From the NCBI RefSeq assembly GCF_040838345.1, contig NZ_JBAKFF010000001.1, positions 1 to 64,000 of the forward strand: a stretch of 64,000 nucleotides of DNA, read 5' to 3'. The stretch comes from Spiribacter sp. 1M189 (GTDB lineage Bacteria; Pseudomonadota; Gammaproteobacteria; Nitrococcales; Nitrococcaceae). The translations under genes and the position numbers were made by a program. Below are positions 56,179 to 64,000 of this stretch, one piece after another. Numbering within the stretch: position 1 is the first letter of the stretch; each line of letters opens with the position of its first letter. The notes beneath the pieces are model-generated. The model was not told the origin of the DNA, did no database searches, and worked only from the letters and a program-made list of their open reading frames with translations.

Positions 56179-56537
56179 TGGCGATGGAGAAGAAGGCAGC
56201 AAGACAGCGCCGGGCCCGCAAGGCCCGCGCCAAGATGCGGGAGCTCGGAGCGGTACGGCTGACGATCCACCGTACCCCCCGGCATACCTATGCCCAGGTC
56301 ATCTCCGCGGATGCCGGCCAGACGCTGGCGGCGGCATCTACCCTGGAGAAGGACGTGCGCGGCGAACTCGCCAGCGGCGGCAATATCGAGGCCGCCAAGG
56401 CGGTGGGCCGGGCCATCGCCGAGCGCGCGACGGCCGCGGGCATCACCGAGGTGGCCTTCGACCGCTCGGGCTTCAAGTTTCACGGACGTGTTCAGGCGAT
56501 TGCCGATGCCGCCCGTGAAGCCGGACTCAAATTCTGA
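56178..56537 (+). CDS. rplR: 50S ribosomal protein L18
   Basis: 119 residues, 5S rRNA-binding. [20 protein letters not shown] and [19 protein letters not shown] are diagnostic. ATG 56178 overlaps the rplF stop; a second ATG at 56184 is also possible. Confidence 0.96.
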   Translation: MAMEKKAARQRRARKARAKMRELGAVRLTIHRTPRHTYAQVISADAGQTLAAASTLEKDVRGELASGGNIEAAKAVGRAIAERATAAGITEVAFDRSGFKFHGRVQAIADAAREAGLKF

Positions 56538-56554
56538 ACAGAGGCATAGTGGCG

Positions 56555-57055
56555 ATGGCGACCAGTGATGTCAGCGGTGAGGGTCTTCGCGAGAAGCTCA
56601 TCACCATCAATCGCGTGGCCAAGGTGGTGAAGGGTGGCCGTCAGTTCGGCTTTACCGCCCTGACCGTGGTCGGCGATGGCGAGGGTTCCGTGGGTTACGG
56701 GTACGGGAAGGCCCGTGAAGTGCCCCTGGCCATTCAGAAGGCCATGGAGCGTGCCCGGCAGAACATGCGTCAGGTCAACCTCAACGGCCCGACCCTGCAG
56801 TACGCGATCACGGGGTACCACGGCTCGAGCAAGGTGTTCATGCAGCCGGCCTCGGAAGGTACCGGCATCATCGCCGGTGGCGCCATGCGCGCCGTCTTCG
56901 AGGTGGTCGGCGTGCAGGACGTGCTGGCCAAGGCCATCGGCTCGCGCAACCCGATCAACGTGGTTCAGGCGACCATCAAGGCGCTCTCCGACTATCACTC
57001 TCCGGAGTACGTGGCGGCCAAGCGCGGCAAGACGGTCGAAGAGGTTCAGAGCTGA
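56555..57055 (+). CDS. rpsE: 30S ribosomal protein S5
   Basis: 166 residues. [20 protein letters not shown] and [19 protein letters not shown] are diagnostic; the spectinomycin-site region is unaltered. A GTG at 56549 would add two residues, but the spacing from AGAGG favours 56555. Confidence 0.96.
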   Translation: MATSDVSGEGLREKLITINRVAKVVKGGRQFGFTALTVVGDGEGSVGYGYGKAREVPLAIQKAMERARQNMRQVNLNGPTLQYAITGYHGSSKVFMQPASEGTGIIAGGAMRAVFEVVGVQDVLAKAIGSRNPINVVQATIKALSDYHSPEYVAAKRGKTVEEVQS

Positions 57056-57057
57056 TC

Positions 57058-57246
57058 ATGGCTAAGAACAAGCAGATTCGTGTGACCCTGGTGCGCAGCC
57101 TGTCGGGCCGGCTGGCCGGACATAAGGCCTGCGTCTCCGGGCTTGGCCTCCGGCGCATGCACCACAGCGTGGTGGTCAACGATACGCCGGAGAACCGCGG
57201 GATGATCAACAAGGTCTCCTACATGCTCCAGGTCGAGGAGGTCTGA
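57058..57246 (+). CDS. rpmD: 50S ribosomal protein L30
   Basis: 62 residues. [20 protein letters not shown] and [15 protein letters not shown]-type segment are typical. 2 bp after rpsE. Confidence 0.96.
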   Translation: MAKNKQIRVTLVRSLSGRLAGHKACVSGLGLRRMHHSVVVNDTPENRGMINKVSYMLQVEEV

Positions 57247-57249
57247 GCG

Positions 57250-57684
57250 ATGCGACTGAATTCACTGCGCCCCGCACCGGGTTCGCGGCGCGATGCCGAG
57301 CGCGTCGGCCGTGGCGCCGGCTCGGGCATGGGCAAGACCGCGAGCCGTGGTCATAAGGGGCAGAAGTCCCGCAGCGGCGGCTTCCACAAGACCGGTTTCG
57401 AGGGCGGCCAGATGCCGCTCCAGCGTCGGGTGCCCAAGGTCGGCTTCCGCTCGCGCAAGGGTCAGTACGTGGCCGAGGTCCGCCTGCCGGAGCTCGCCCT
57501 GGTGGATGGTGATGTGGTCTCGCTGGAGACGCTGCAGGCCGCAGGGATTGTGCCGCGGAACGCGCGGTCGGCGAAGGTGATCGCCTCCGGCGAGATCGCT
57601 CGGGCGGTGACGCTACAGGGCGTGCGCGCCACGGCCGGTGCCCGGGCGGCCATCGAGAAGGCCGGCGGCAAGGTCGAAGCGTAA
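57250..57684 (+). CDS. rplO: 50S ribosomal protein L15
   Basis: 144 residues. The glycine-rich N-terminus ([20 protein letters not shown]) threads into 23S r[20 protein letters not shown] is conserved. Abuts secY with no gap. Confidence 0.97.
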   Translation: MRLNSLRPAPGSRRDAERVGRGAGSGMGKTASRGHKGQKSRSGGFHKTGFEGGQMPLQRRVPKVGFRSRKGQYVAEVRLPELALVDGDVVSLETLQAAGIVPRNARSAKVIASGEIARAVTLQGVRATAGARAAIEKAGGKVEA

Positions 57685-59031
57685 GTGGCTCGGGCGTCCG
57701 CCAATGCAGGTGCCCTCGGGGGCATGGGTCGGCTCACGGAGGTCCGCCAGCGGCTGACGTTCGTGGTCATGGCCCTGATCGTCTATCGACTGGGCGCGCA
57801 TATCACGATTCCGGGCATCGACCAGGGCGCCCTCGCGGATATGTTCGAGCAGCAGGCGGGGACGATCCTGGACATGTTCAACATGTTTTCGGGCGGTGCG
57901 CTGGGCCGGCTGTCGATCTTTGCACTGGGCGTGATGCCCTATATCAGCGCATCAATCATCATGCAGTTGATGAGTGCGGTGGTGCCCTCGCTGCAGCAGC
58001 TGCGCAAGGAAGGCGAGCAGGGCCGCCGCGTGATCACCAAGTACACGCGCTACGGCACGCTGGCGCTGGCGCTGTTCCAGGGCATCGGTATTACGGTGGC
58101 CCTGCAGAACCAGGGCGTGGTCCTGGATCCGGGCCCGAGTTTCGTGTTCATCGGCACGACGACGCTCGTCACGGGGACGATGTTCCTCATGTGGCTGGGT
58201 GAGCAGATCACCGAGCGGGGTATCGGCAACGGCATTTCGCTGATCATTTTCGCAGGCATCGTGGCCGGGCTTCCGGCAGCGCTGGGTGGCACGCTTGAGC
58301 TGACCCGGACGGGCGAGCTGGGCATTCCGACGGTCATCATCCTGCTGATGCTGGCGCTGGGGGTGATCTGGTTCATTGTGTTCATGGAGCGCGGCCAGCG
58401 CCGGATCACGATTCACTACGCGCGACGGCAGCAGGGCCGGAAGATGTATGCGGGGCAGACCAGCCATCTGCCGCTGAAGATCAACATGGCCGGTGTGATC
58501 CCGGCGATCTTCGCCTCCAGCATCATTCTCTTTCCCGCCACCATTGGACAGTGGTTCGGTGAGATGGAGGGGCTTTCGTGGATGCAGCGCCTCGGGCAGA
58601 CCCTGAGCCCCGGGCAGCCGCTCTACATCGCCTTCTATGCGGCGGCGATCATCTTTTTCTGTTTTTTCTACACGGCGCTGGTTTTCAACTCGCGGGATAC
58701 GGCCGACAACCTGAAGCGCTCCGGTGCCTTCATTCCCGGTGTCCGGCCCGGTGAGCAGACCTCGCGCTATATCGACAAGGTCATGACGCGGCTCACGCTG
58801 GTGGGCGCGGGGTACATCACGGCGGTCTGCCTGCTGCCGGAGTTCCTGATCCTCTACTGGAACGTGCCGTTCTACTTTGGTGGCACTTCGCTGCTGATCA
58901 TCGTGGTGGTGGTGATGGACTTCATGTCGCAGCTGCAGGCACACCTCGTATCCCACCAGTACGAGCCGCTGATGAAGAAGGCTAATCTGCAGGCCCACGG
59001 GCGTGGTGCCGGCGGCGGGCTGATGCGCTGA
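57685..59031 (+). CDS. secY: Preprotein translocase subunit SecY
   Basis: 448 residues with ten predicted transmembrane helices, the channel pore of Sec[16 protein letters not shown], the plug region ([20 protein letters not shown]) and the helix-7/8 loop [20 protein letters not shown] are typical. Starts at GTG directly after the rplO stop. Confidence 0.97.
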   Translation: MARASANAGALGGMGRLTEVRQRLTFVVMALIVYRLGAHITIPGIDQGALADMFEQQAGTILDMFNMFSGGALGRLSIFALGVMPYISASIIMQLMSAVVPSLQQLRKEGEQGRRVITKYTRYGTLALALFQGIGITVALQNQGVVLDPGPSFVFIGTTTLVTGTMFLMWLGEQITERGIGNGISLIIFAGIVAGLPAALGGTLELTRTGELGIPTVIILLMLALGVIWFIVFMERGQRRITIHYARRQQGRKMYAGQTSHLPLKINMAGVIPAIFASSIILFPATIGQWFGEMEGLSWMQRLGQTLSPGQPLYIAFYAAAIIFFCFFYTALVFNSRDTADNLKRSGAFIPGVRPGEQTSRYIDKVMTRLTLVGAGYITAVCLLPEFLILYWNVPFYFGGTSLLIIVVVVMDFMSQLQAHLVSHQYEPLMKKANLQAHGRGAGGGLMR

Positions 59032-59054
59032 ATGAGAAATCTGGAGACGGGACG

Positions 59055-59171
59055 ATGAAGGTACGTGCCTCGGTCAAGAAAATCTGCCGCAACTGCAAGG
59101 TGATCAAGCGTGGCGGCGTGGTGCGGGTGATCTGCACGACGGATGCGCGCCATAAGCAGCGCCAGGGCTGA
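59055..59171 (+). CDS. rpmJ: 50S ribosomal protein L36
   Basis: A 38-residue zinc-ribbon protein: [19 protein letters not shown], with C11, C14, C27 and H33 as ligands (CRNC ... VICTTDARH). A GGAGACGGGACG stretch supplies the ribosome-binding site. It is the short canonical L36 type located, as usual, after secY. Confidence 0.95.
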   Translation: MKVRASVKKICRNCKVIKRGGVVRVICTTDARHKQRQG

Positions 59172-59188
59172 GCCCCGGCGATCGTGGC

Positions 59189-59218
59189 TTGAATGAAATA
59201 CGGTAATCCGGCTATACT
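59189..59218 (+). promoter_or_regulatory. Possible alpha operon promoter
   Basis: TTGAAT (59189-59194), 18-bp spacer, TATACT (59213-59218), in an AT-richer 90-bp gap before rpsM. It would let the rpsM-rpsK-rpsD-rpoA-rplQ set be expressed on its own. The resulting leader (~40 nt) seems too short for the enterobacterial alpha-operon pseudoknot. Confidence 0.6.
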
Positions 59219-59261
59219 AGCGGGTTTCCGCGAGCAAAGAACAACTCGGGAGTAACGGCTC

Positions 59262-59618
59262 ATGGCCCGTATTGCTGGCGTCAATATCCCCGCCAACAAG
59301 CACACAGTGATCGCGCTGACCTCGATTTACGGCATTGGCCGGACTCGGGCGGCGTCTATCTGCAAGGCGGCCGACATCGCGCCCGACCGCAAGGTCAACG
59401 AGCTCACGGATGACGAGCTCGAGCGCGTGCGCGGCGTTGTCAACGAATATGCCGTCGAGGGCGACCTGCGGCGTCAGGTGGCCATGGACATCAAGCGTTT
59501 GATGGACATGGGCTGCTACCGCGGCATCCGCCACCGGCGTGGCATGACGGTGCGGGGACAGAAGACCCGGACCAATGCGCGTACCCGCAAGGGCCCGCGC
59601 CGTGCCGTCACCCGTTAA
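59262..59618 (+). CDS. rpsM: 30S ribosomal protein S13
   Basis: 118 residues, head protein contacting P-site t[23 protein letters not shown] and [20 protein letters not shown] are diagnostic. Confidence 0.97.
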   Translation: MARIAGVNIPANKHTVIALTSIYGIGRTRAASICKAADIAPDRKVNELTDDELERVRGVVNEYAVEGDLRRQVAMDIKRLMDMGCYRGIRHRRGMTVRGQKTRTNARTRKGPRRAVTR

Positions 59619-59641
59619 CGCAATAGCAGGACAGCATTCAC

Positions 59642-60031
59642 ATGGCCAAGCCAACCACCCGTACCCGCAAGCGCGTCAAGCGTACGGTTGTCGATGGGAT
59701 CGCGCACGTCAACGCGAGCTTCAATAACACGGTGATCACCATCACCGACCGGCAGGGTAATGCCCTCGCCTGGGCCAGTGCCGGCGGCAGTGGTTTCCGC
59801 GGCTCACGCAAGAGCACGCCGTTCGCCGCGCAGGTGGCGTCCGAGCGGGCCGGCGAGTCGGCCAAGGACTACGGTCTGAAAAATCTGGAGGTGCGGGTCA
59901 AGGGACCGGGGCCGGGCCGCGAGTCCGCCGTTCGGGCCCTCAACAACGTTGGCTACCGCATCACGAATATCGAGGACGTGACGCCCATCCCGCACAACGG
60001 ATGCCGTCCGCCCAAGAAGCGTCGCGTCTGA
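59642..60031 (+). CDS. rpsK: 30S ribosomal protein S11
   Basis: 129 residues, platform protein. [20 protein letters not shown] and the C-terminal [15 protein letters not shown] are typical. Confidence 0.97.
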   Translation: MAKPTTRTRKRVKRTVVDGIAHVNASFNNTVITITDRQGNALAWASAGGSGFRGSRKSTPFAAQVASERAGESAKDYGLKNLEVRVKGPGPGRESAVRALNNVGYRITNIEDVTPIPHNGCRPPKKRRV

Positions 60032-60047
60032 TCAGGGGAACGCAATC

Positions 60048-60668
60048 ATGGCACGTTACATCGGACCGACCTGCAAGCTCGCTCGCCGCGAGGGCACCGA
60101 CCTCTACCTGAAGAGCGGCGTCCGGCCACTCGACAGCAAGTGCAAGTTGGATACGCCTCCGGGGCAGCACGGCCAGCGCCGCGGCCGCCTCTCGGATTAC
60201 GGCCTGCAGCTGCGCGAGAAGCAGAAAGTGCGCCGCATGTACGGCGTGCTGGAGCGTCAGTTCCGGAAGTACTACAAGGAAGCCGACCGCCGCAAGGGCA
60301 ACACGGGTGAGAACCTGCTGCAGCTCCTTGAAAGCCGGCTCGACAACGTCGTCTACCGCATGGGCTTTGCGGCGACCCGCGCCGAGGCCCGCCAGTTGGT
60401 GGCGCACCGCGCGGTGGAGCACAACGGCCGGGTGACCAACGTCGCCTCCGCCGAGGTCAAGGCGGGTGACGAGGTGGGCATCCGCCAGCGCGCTCAGAAG
60501 CAGCTCCGCGTGCAGGCCGCCCAAGAGATGGCACAGCAGAACGGACTGCCGGAGTGGCTCGAGGTCGATGCCAAGGCGTTCAAGGGCACTTTCAAGCAGC
60601 TGCCCGACCGCGCCGATCTGGCCGCCGAGATCAACGAGCATCTCATCGTCGAGCTTTATTCCAAGTAA
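60048..60668 (+). CDS. rpsD: 30S ribosomal protein S4
   Basis: 206 residues. [19 protein letters not shown] and the S4 RNA-binding domain ([20 protein letters not shown] ... [14 protein letters not shown]) are normal. In E. coli S4 is the repressor of this operon. Confidence 0.97.
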   Translation: MARYIGPTCKLARREGTDLYLKSGVRPLDSKCKLDTPPGQHGQRRGRLSDYGLQLREKQKVRRMYGVLERQFRKYYKEADRRKGNTGENLLQLLESRLDNVVYRMGFAATRAEARQLVAHRAVEHNGRVTNVASAEVKAGDEVGIRQRAQKQLRVQAAQEMAQQNGLPEWLEVDAKAFKGTFKQLPDRADLAAEINEHLIVELYSK

Positions 60669-60707
60669 GGGCGCCGCGGGCGGTCTTACCGATCAGGAGT
60701 TTCATTC

Positions 60708-61706
60708 ATGCAGGGTCAGTTTAAGGATTTCCTTAAACCTCGAGTGGTGGACGTGGATGCGGTCAGCGAAAAGCGCGCCCGTATCACGCTCGAGCCGCTG
60801 GAGCGCGGATTCGGGCACACGCTGGGTAACGCGCTGCGGCGCGTCCTGCTCTCCTCGATGCCGGGTTTCGCCGTCACCGAGGTCGAGATCGAAGGCGTGC
60901 TCCACGAGTACACCGCCGTCGAGGGCGTGCAGGAGGATGTCGTCGACATTCTGCTCAACCTCAAGAACCTGGCCGTGCGTCTGAACGGTCGGGACGAGGC
61001 CACGCTCCGGCTCCACAAAAAGGGGCCCGGGGCGGTGACCGCGGCGGATATCGCCGAGGAGCAGAACGTCGAGGTCAAGAACCCGGAGCTGGTGATCTGC
61101 AACCTCACCCAGGCGGGTGAGATCAGCATGTCGATCACCATTGCCAGTGGCCGCGGTTACGAGCCCGCCACGGCACGTGATCCGGAAGAGGAGCGCACCA
61201 TCGGCCGGCTGGCCCTGGATGCGACCTACAGCCCGGTCCGGCGCGTCGCCTACAATGTCGAGAGCGCGCGTGTCGAACAGCGGACCGATCTCGACAAGCT
61301 GGTCATGGACATCGAGACCAGCGGCGTCATCGAGCCGGAGGAGGCGATTCGCCTCGCCGCCGGCGTGCTGCGCGATCAGCTGGCCGTGTTCGTCGACCTG
61401 GAAGGGGGCGAGGGCGAGGCCGAACCGCGTCGCAAGGAACCGGAGGTGGATCCGGTGCTGCTGCGCCCGATCGACGATCTGGAGCTCACGGTGCGCTCCG
61501 CCAACTGCCTGAAGGCCGAGAGCATCCACTACGTGGGTGATCTGGTCCAGCGCACTGAGGTGGAGCTGCTCAAGACGCCGAACCTCGGTAAAAAGTCGCT
61601 TAATGAAATCAAGGAAGTCCTGGCACAGCACGGGCTTCAGCTTGGCATGCGTCTCGAGAACTGGCCGCCGGCCAGCCTTGAGGAGCGTGGCCGGGCCACG
61701 GGTTAA
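60708..61706 (+). CDS. rpoA: DNA-directed RNA polymerase subunit alpha
   Basis: 332 residues. The N-terminal assembly domain ([20 protein letters not shown]) and the C-terminal domain that contacts UP elements and activators ([37 protein letters not shown]) are complete, joined by an acidic linker ([17 protein letters not shown]). Confidence 0.98.
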   Translation: MQGQFKDFLKPRVVDVDAVSEKRARITLEPLERGFGHTLGNALRRVLLSSMPGFAVTEVEIEGVLHEYTAVEGVQEDVVDILLNLKNLAVRLNGRDEATLRLHKKGPGAVTAADIAEEQNVEVKNPELVICNLTQAGEISMSITIASGRGYEPATARDPEEERTIGRLALDATYSPVRRVAYNVESARVEQRTDLDKLVMDIETSGVIEPEEAIRLAAGVLRDQLAVFVDLEGGEGEAEPRRKEPEVDPVLLRPIDDLELTVRSANCLKAESIHYVGDLVQRTEVELLKTPNLGKKSLNEIKEVLAQHGLQLGMRLENWPPASLEERGRATG

Positions 61707-61718
61707 GGGGGAAGCGTG

Positions 61719-62126
61719 ATGCGTCATCGCAAGGCAGGACGGAAACTCAACCGCAACAGTTCGCATCGGCAGGCGATGTTCCGCAACATGTCGGCATCAC
61801 TGTTCGAGCACGAGGCCATTCGGACCACGCTGCCCAAGGCCAAGGAGCTGCGGCGTGTGGCCGAGCCACTGATCACGCTGGCCGGTAATGATACGGTGGC
61901 GAACCGCCGCCTGGCGTTCGCCCGGCTGCGCAACAAGGCAATCGTCACCAAGCTCTTCGAGGAGTTGGGTCCGCGTTACCGCGAGCGCCCCGGTGGCTAT
62001 CTGCGCATCCTCAAGGCCGGGTTCCGGGCCGGAGACAATGCGCCGATGGCATTTGTGGAGCTGGTGGACCGGCCCATGGCGGAAGCGCCCGAGGAAGCCG
62101 ACGAAGAAGTCGCCGAGGCCTCCTGA
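61719..62126 (+). CDS. rplQ: 50S ribosomal protein L17
   Basis: 135 residues. [20 protein letters not shown] is diagnostic. The tail is acidic ([14 protein letters not shown]), somewhat longer than in E. coli and in keeping with a salt-adapted proteome. The ATG at 61719 is preferred over the adjacent GTG. Last gene of the supercluster. Confidence 0.97.
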   Translation: MRHRKAGRKLNRNSSHRQAMFRNMSASLFEHEAIRTTLPKAKELRRVAEPLITLAGNDTVANRRLAFARLRNKAIVTKLFEELGPRYRERPGGYLRILKAGFRAGDNAPMAFVELVDRPMAEAPEEADEEVAEAS

Positions 62127-62177
62127 GGTCCCGGGACAGTCCGGGCAGGGCGCTGACGACCGCGAACCGCGCAAGAC

Positions 62178-62203
62178 AAGGCCACCTCCGGGTGGCCTTT
62201 TTC
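62178..62203 (+). terminator. Rho-independent terminator after rplQ
   Basis: A perfect 9-bp stem AAGGCCACC/GGTGGCCTT with a 4-nt loop and T-run, 51 bp after rplQ. It ends the ribosomal supercluster transcript. Confidence 0.9.
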
Positions 62204-62273
62204 ATGTGCTAGACTTCGCCGAATTGCGGCGGTGCACCAGTGCCGGCGCGCTGACAACAATGGAGGGGGTTCC

Positions 62274-63254
62274 ATGAAAGCACCTGTACGCGTAGCGGTA
62301 ACCGGCGCCGCCGGCCAGATCGGTTACAGTCTCCTTTTCCGTATCGCCTCGGGCGACATGCTGGGGCCGGATCAGCCGGTCATCCTCCAGCTCCTGGAAG
62401 TGCCGCCGGCGATGGACGCCGTACAGGGCGTGATGATGGAGCTCGACGACTGCGCCTTCCCGCTGCTGGCGGGGCTGCAGGCCAGTGACCAGGCCGAGGA
62501 GGCGTTCAAGGACGCCGACTACATCCTGCTGGTGGGCGCCAAGCCGCGTGGCCCCGGCATGGAGCGCAAGGACCTCCTTGAGGCCAACGCGGCCATTTTC
62601 TCGGTGCAGGGCAAGGCCATGAACGCCGTGGCAAGCCGCGATGTGCGCGTGCTGGCGGTGGGCAACCCGGCCAACACCAATGCCCTGATCGCCCAGCGCA
62701 ATGCGCCGGACCTGGACCCGCGCTGTTTCACGGCCATGACGCGGCTTGATCACAACCGGGCCCTGGCGCAGCTCGCCAACCGCACCGGCACCCATGTCAC
62801 CGATATCCAGAAGCTCACGGTCTGGGGCAATCACTCCGCCACCCAGTATCCGGACATCAGCCACGCCGTGGTCGACGGCAAGGCCGCCAGCGACCTGGTC
62901 GACCAGGCCTGGCTCGAGGAGAGCTTCATCCCCACCGTGCAGCAGCGCGGCGCCGCCATCATCAAGGCCCGTGGCCAGTCCAGCGCGGCCTCGGCGGCCA
63001 GCGCGGCCATCGACCACATGCGCGACTGGACCCTCGGGACACCGGAGGGTGACTGGGTGAGCATGGCGATCCCGTCGGATGGCAGCTACGGCATCGCCGA
63101 GGGGATCATCTACTCCTTCCCGGTACGATGCAGTGGCGGGCGCTACGAGATCGTCCAGGACCTCAGCATCGACGACTTCTCCCGCGAGCGCATGAGCGCC
63201 ACCGAGCAGGAGCTGGTCGAGGAGCGCGACGCGGTCCAGCACCTGCTGCCCTGA
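62274..63254 (+). CDS. mdh: Malate dehydrogenase
   Basis: A 326-residue NAD-dependent enzyme of the TCA cycle, interconverting malate and oxaloacetate. [15 protein letters not shown] is the dinucleotide motif, [13 protein letters not shown] the substrate-binding loop, [11 protein letters not shown] conserved, and [11 protein letters not shown] holds the catalytic His. This is the cytosolic-type (group 2) sequence found in many proteobacteria. The ATG at 62274 follows TGGAGGGGG; the upstream extension is not family-like. Confidence 0.95.
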   Translation: MKAPVRVAVTGAAGQIGYSLLFRIASGDMLGPDQPVILQLLEVPPAMDAVQGVMMELDDCAFPLLAGLQASDQAEEAFKDADYILLVGAKPRGPGMERKDLLEANAAIFSVQGKAMNAVASRDVRVLAVGNPANTNALIAQRNAPDLDPRCFTAMTRLDHNRALAQLANRTGTHVTDIQKLTVWGNHSATQYPDISHAVVDGKAASDLVDQAWLEESFIPTVQQRGAAIIKARGQSSAASAASAAIDHMRDWTLGTPEGDWVSMAIPSDGSYGIAEGIIYSFPVRCSGGRYEIVQDLSIDDFSRERMSATEQELVEERDAVQHLLP

Positions 63255-63294
63255 TCCCGATGGCCGGTGCCCACGCCGGTCGCCGGGTCCGCTG

Positions 63295-63329
63295 AAGGCC
63301 GATGACCCGCCCGGGCATCGGCCTTTTTC
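63295..63329. terminator. Terminator between convergent mdh and uvrA
   Basis: A 10-bp perfect stem AAGGCCGATG/CATCGGCCTT with an 11-nt loop and T-run on the plus strand. It touches the uvrA stop codon and probably serves mdh; A-residues on the other side allow bidirectional use. Confidence 0.85.
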
Positions 63330-64000
63330 ATTGCTGTCCAGCGCGCTCCAGCAGCGGTTCCAGGTATCGCCCGGTATGCGAGTGCGGATCGGCGGCGATC
63401 TGCTCTGGTGTGCCGGTGGCCACGATCCGCCCGCCACCGGCGCCGCCCTCCGGGCCCAGATCGATCAGCCAGTCACAGGTCTTGATGACATCGAGGTTGT
63501 GTTCGATGACCACCAGGGTGTTGCCCTCATCGCGCAGCCGGTGCAGCACCTCGAGCAGCTGGGCGATATCGTGGAAATGGAGCCCGGTGGTGGGCTCGTC
63601 GAGGATATAGAGCGTCTGCCCGGTACCCCGGCGCGAGAGCTCCCGGGCCAGTTTGACCCGCTGGGCCTCGCCGCCGGAGAGGGTGACGGCGTTCTGCCCC
63701 AGGCGGACATAGCCGAGGCCCACGTCGATCAGGGTCTGGAGCTTGCGCGCCAGCGCCGGGATGCTGGAGAACACCGCCAGCGCCTCGGCCACACTCATGT
63801 CCAGCACCTCGGCGACGTTGTAGCCCCGGTAGCGGATCTCCAGGGTTTCGCGGTTGTAGCGCGCCCCCCGGCAGGTATCGCAGGGGACGTAGACATCGGG
63901 CAGGAAATGCATGGCCACCCGGATCACGCCCTCTCCCTGGCAGGCCTCGCAGCGCCCGCCGCGGACGTTGAAGCTGAACCGCCCCGGGCCATAGCCACGG
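63328..64000 (-). CDS. uvrA: UvrABC excision nuclease subunit A, C-terminal part
   Basis: The last ~224 codons of uvrA; the 5' part lies beyond the window. Visible are the C-terminal zinc module cysteines (CEACQG at the window edge, CDTCRG), the ABC signature [12 protein letters not shown], Walker [13 protein letters not shown] and the H-loop VVIEHN. UvrA scans DNA for lesions in nucleotide excision repair as an ABC-type dimer. The frame continues open to base 64000. Confidence 0.96.
   Translation of the reverse strand, partial: RGYGPGRFSFNVRGGRCEACQGEGVIRVAMHFLPDVYVPCDTCRGARYNRETLEIRYRGYNVAEVLDMSVAEALAVFSSIPALARKLQTLIDVGLGYVRLGQNAVTLSGGEAQRVKLARELSRRGTGQTLYILDEPTTGLHFHDIAQLLEVLHRLRDEGNTLVVIEHNLDVIKTCDWLIDLGPEGGAGGGRIVATGTPEQIAADPHSHTGRYLEPLLERAGQQ

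Noticed and set aside
59219-59261. Alpha-operon pseudoknot leader before rpsM
   Set aside because: The segment after the predicted start is only ~40 nt and no nested pseudoknot was visible.

Overview
The window is a GC-rich segment of a gammaproteobacterial chromosome. The tRNA-Tyr/Gly/Thr-tuf-tRNA-Trp-secE-nusG order is typical of Gammaproteobacteria. Large acidic Ca2+-binding RTX surface proteins and a DUF6447 protein are consistent with a halophilic member of the Ectothiorhodospiraceae, perhaps Spiribacter-like. That taxon is an inference; no rRNA gene is present to settle it.

The left half (1-30.5 kb) is accessory. Four RTX genes or remnants lie at 3-2078, 5904-6318, 11360-16492 (minus) and 26737-30498. 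Three of them end in the same ~70-bp 3' cassette carrying an identical-type terminator. Two of those are followed by a ~1-kb direct repeat (2076-3077 and 6316-7317) encoding a tiny H-NS-like oligomerisation protein and a tryptophan-rich unknown protein. The second copy of the unknown protein gene is a pseudogene. An IS21-family element (istA/istB) sits between the copies and cuts off the end of a 97-codon ORF. Next comes a three-gene cassette: a methyltransferase, a cyanophycin-synthetase-like ATP-grasp protein with a decayed Mur-ligase remnant, and a TylF/MycE-like methyltransferase. The giant minus-strand RTX/S-layer-like gene has lost its 5' end exactly where two tandem paralogous tyrosine recombinases begin. 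A surface-sugar region follows: a GT4 glycosyltransferase, rfbD-rfbA-rfbC (no rfbB), DUF6447, and two GDP-mannose-dehydratase-family SDRs. A trypsin-like protease with a Calx-beta domain is divergent from an intact 1253-residue RTX protein. Together the left half looks like a surface-protein and surface-glycan region with repeated rearrangement.

The right half (30.5-62.2 kb) is the core translation and transcription supercluster, all on the plus strand: tRNA-Tyr, tRNA-Gly, tRNA-Thr, tuf, tRNA-Trp, secE-nusG, rplKAJL-rpoBC, rpsL-rpsG-fusA-tuf, and the S10, spc and alpha operons through rplQ. It is complete and in canonical order, with two nearly identical tuf genes. Visible regulatory structures include an L10 leader, a strong str-operon promoter with a leader hairpin, an rplL-rpoB hairpin, an unusual rpsJ-rplC leader, a promoter before rpsM, and a terminator after rplQ. 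Malate dehydrogenase (mdh) and the 3' part of uvrA (minus, running off the window) close the segment.
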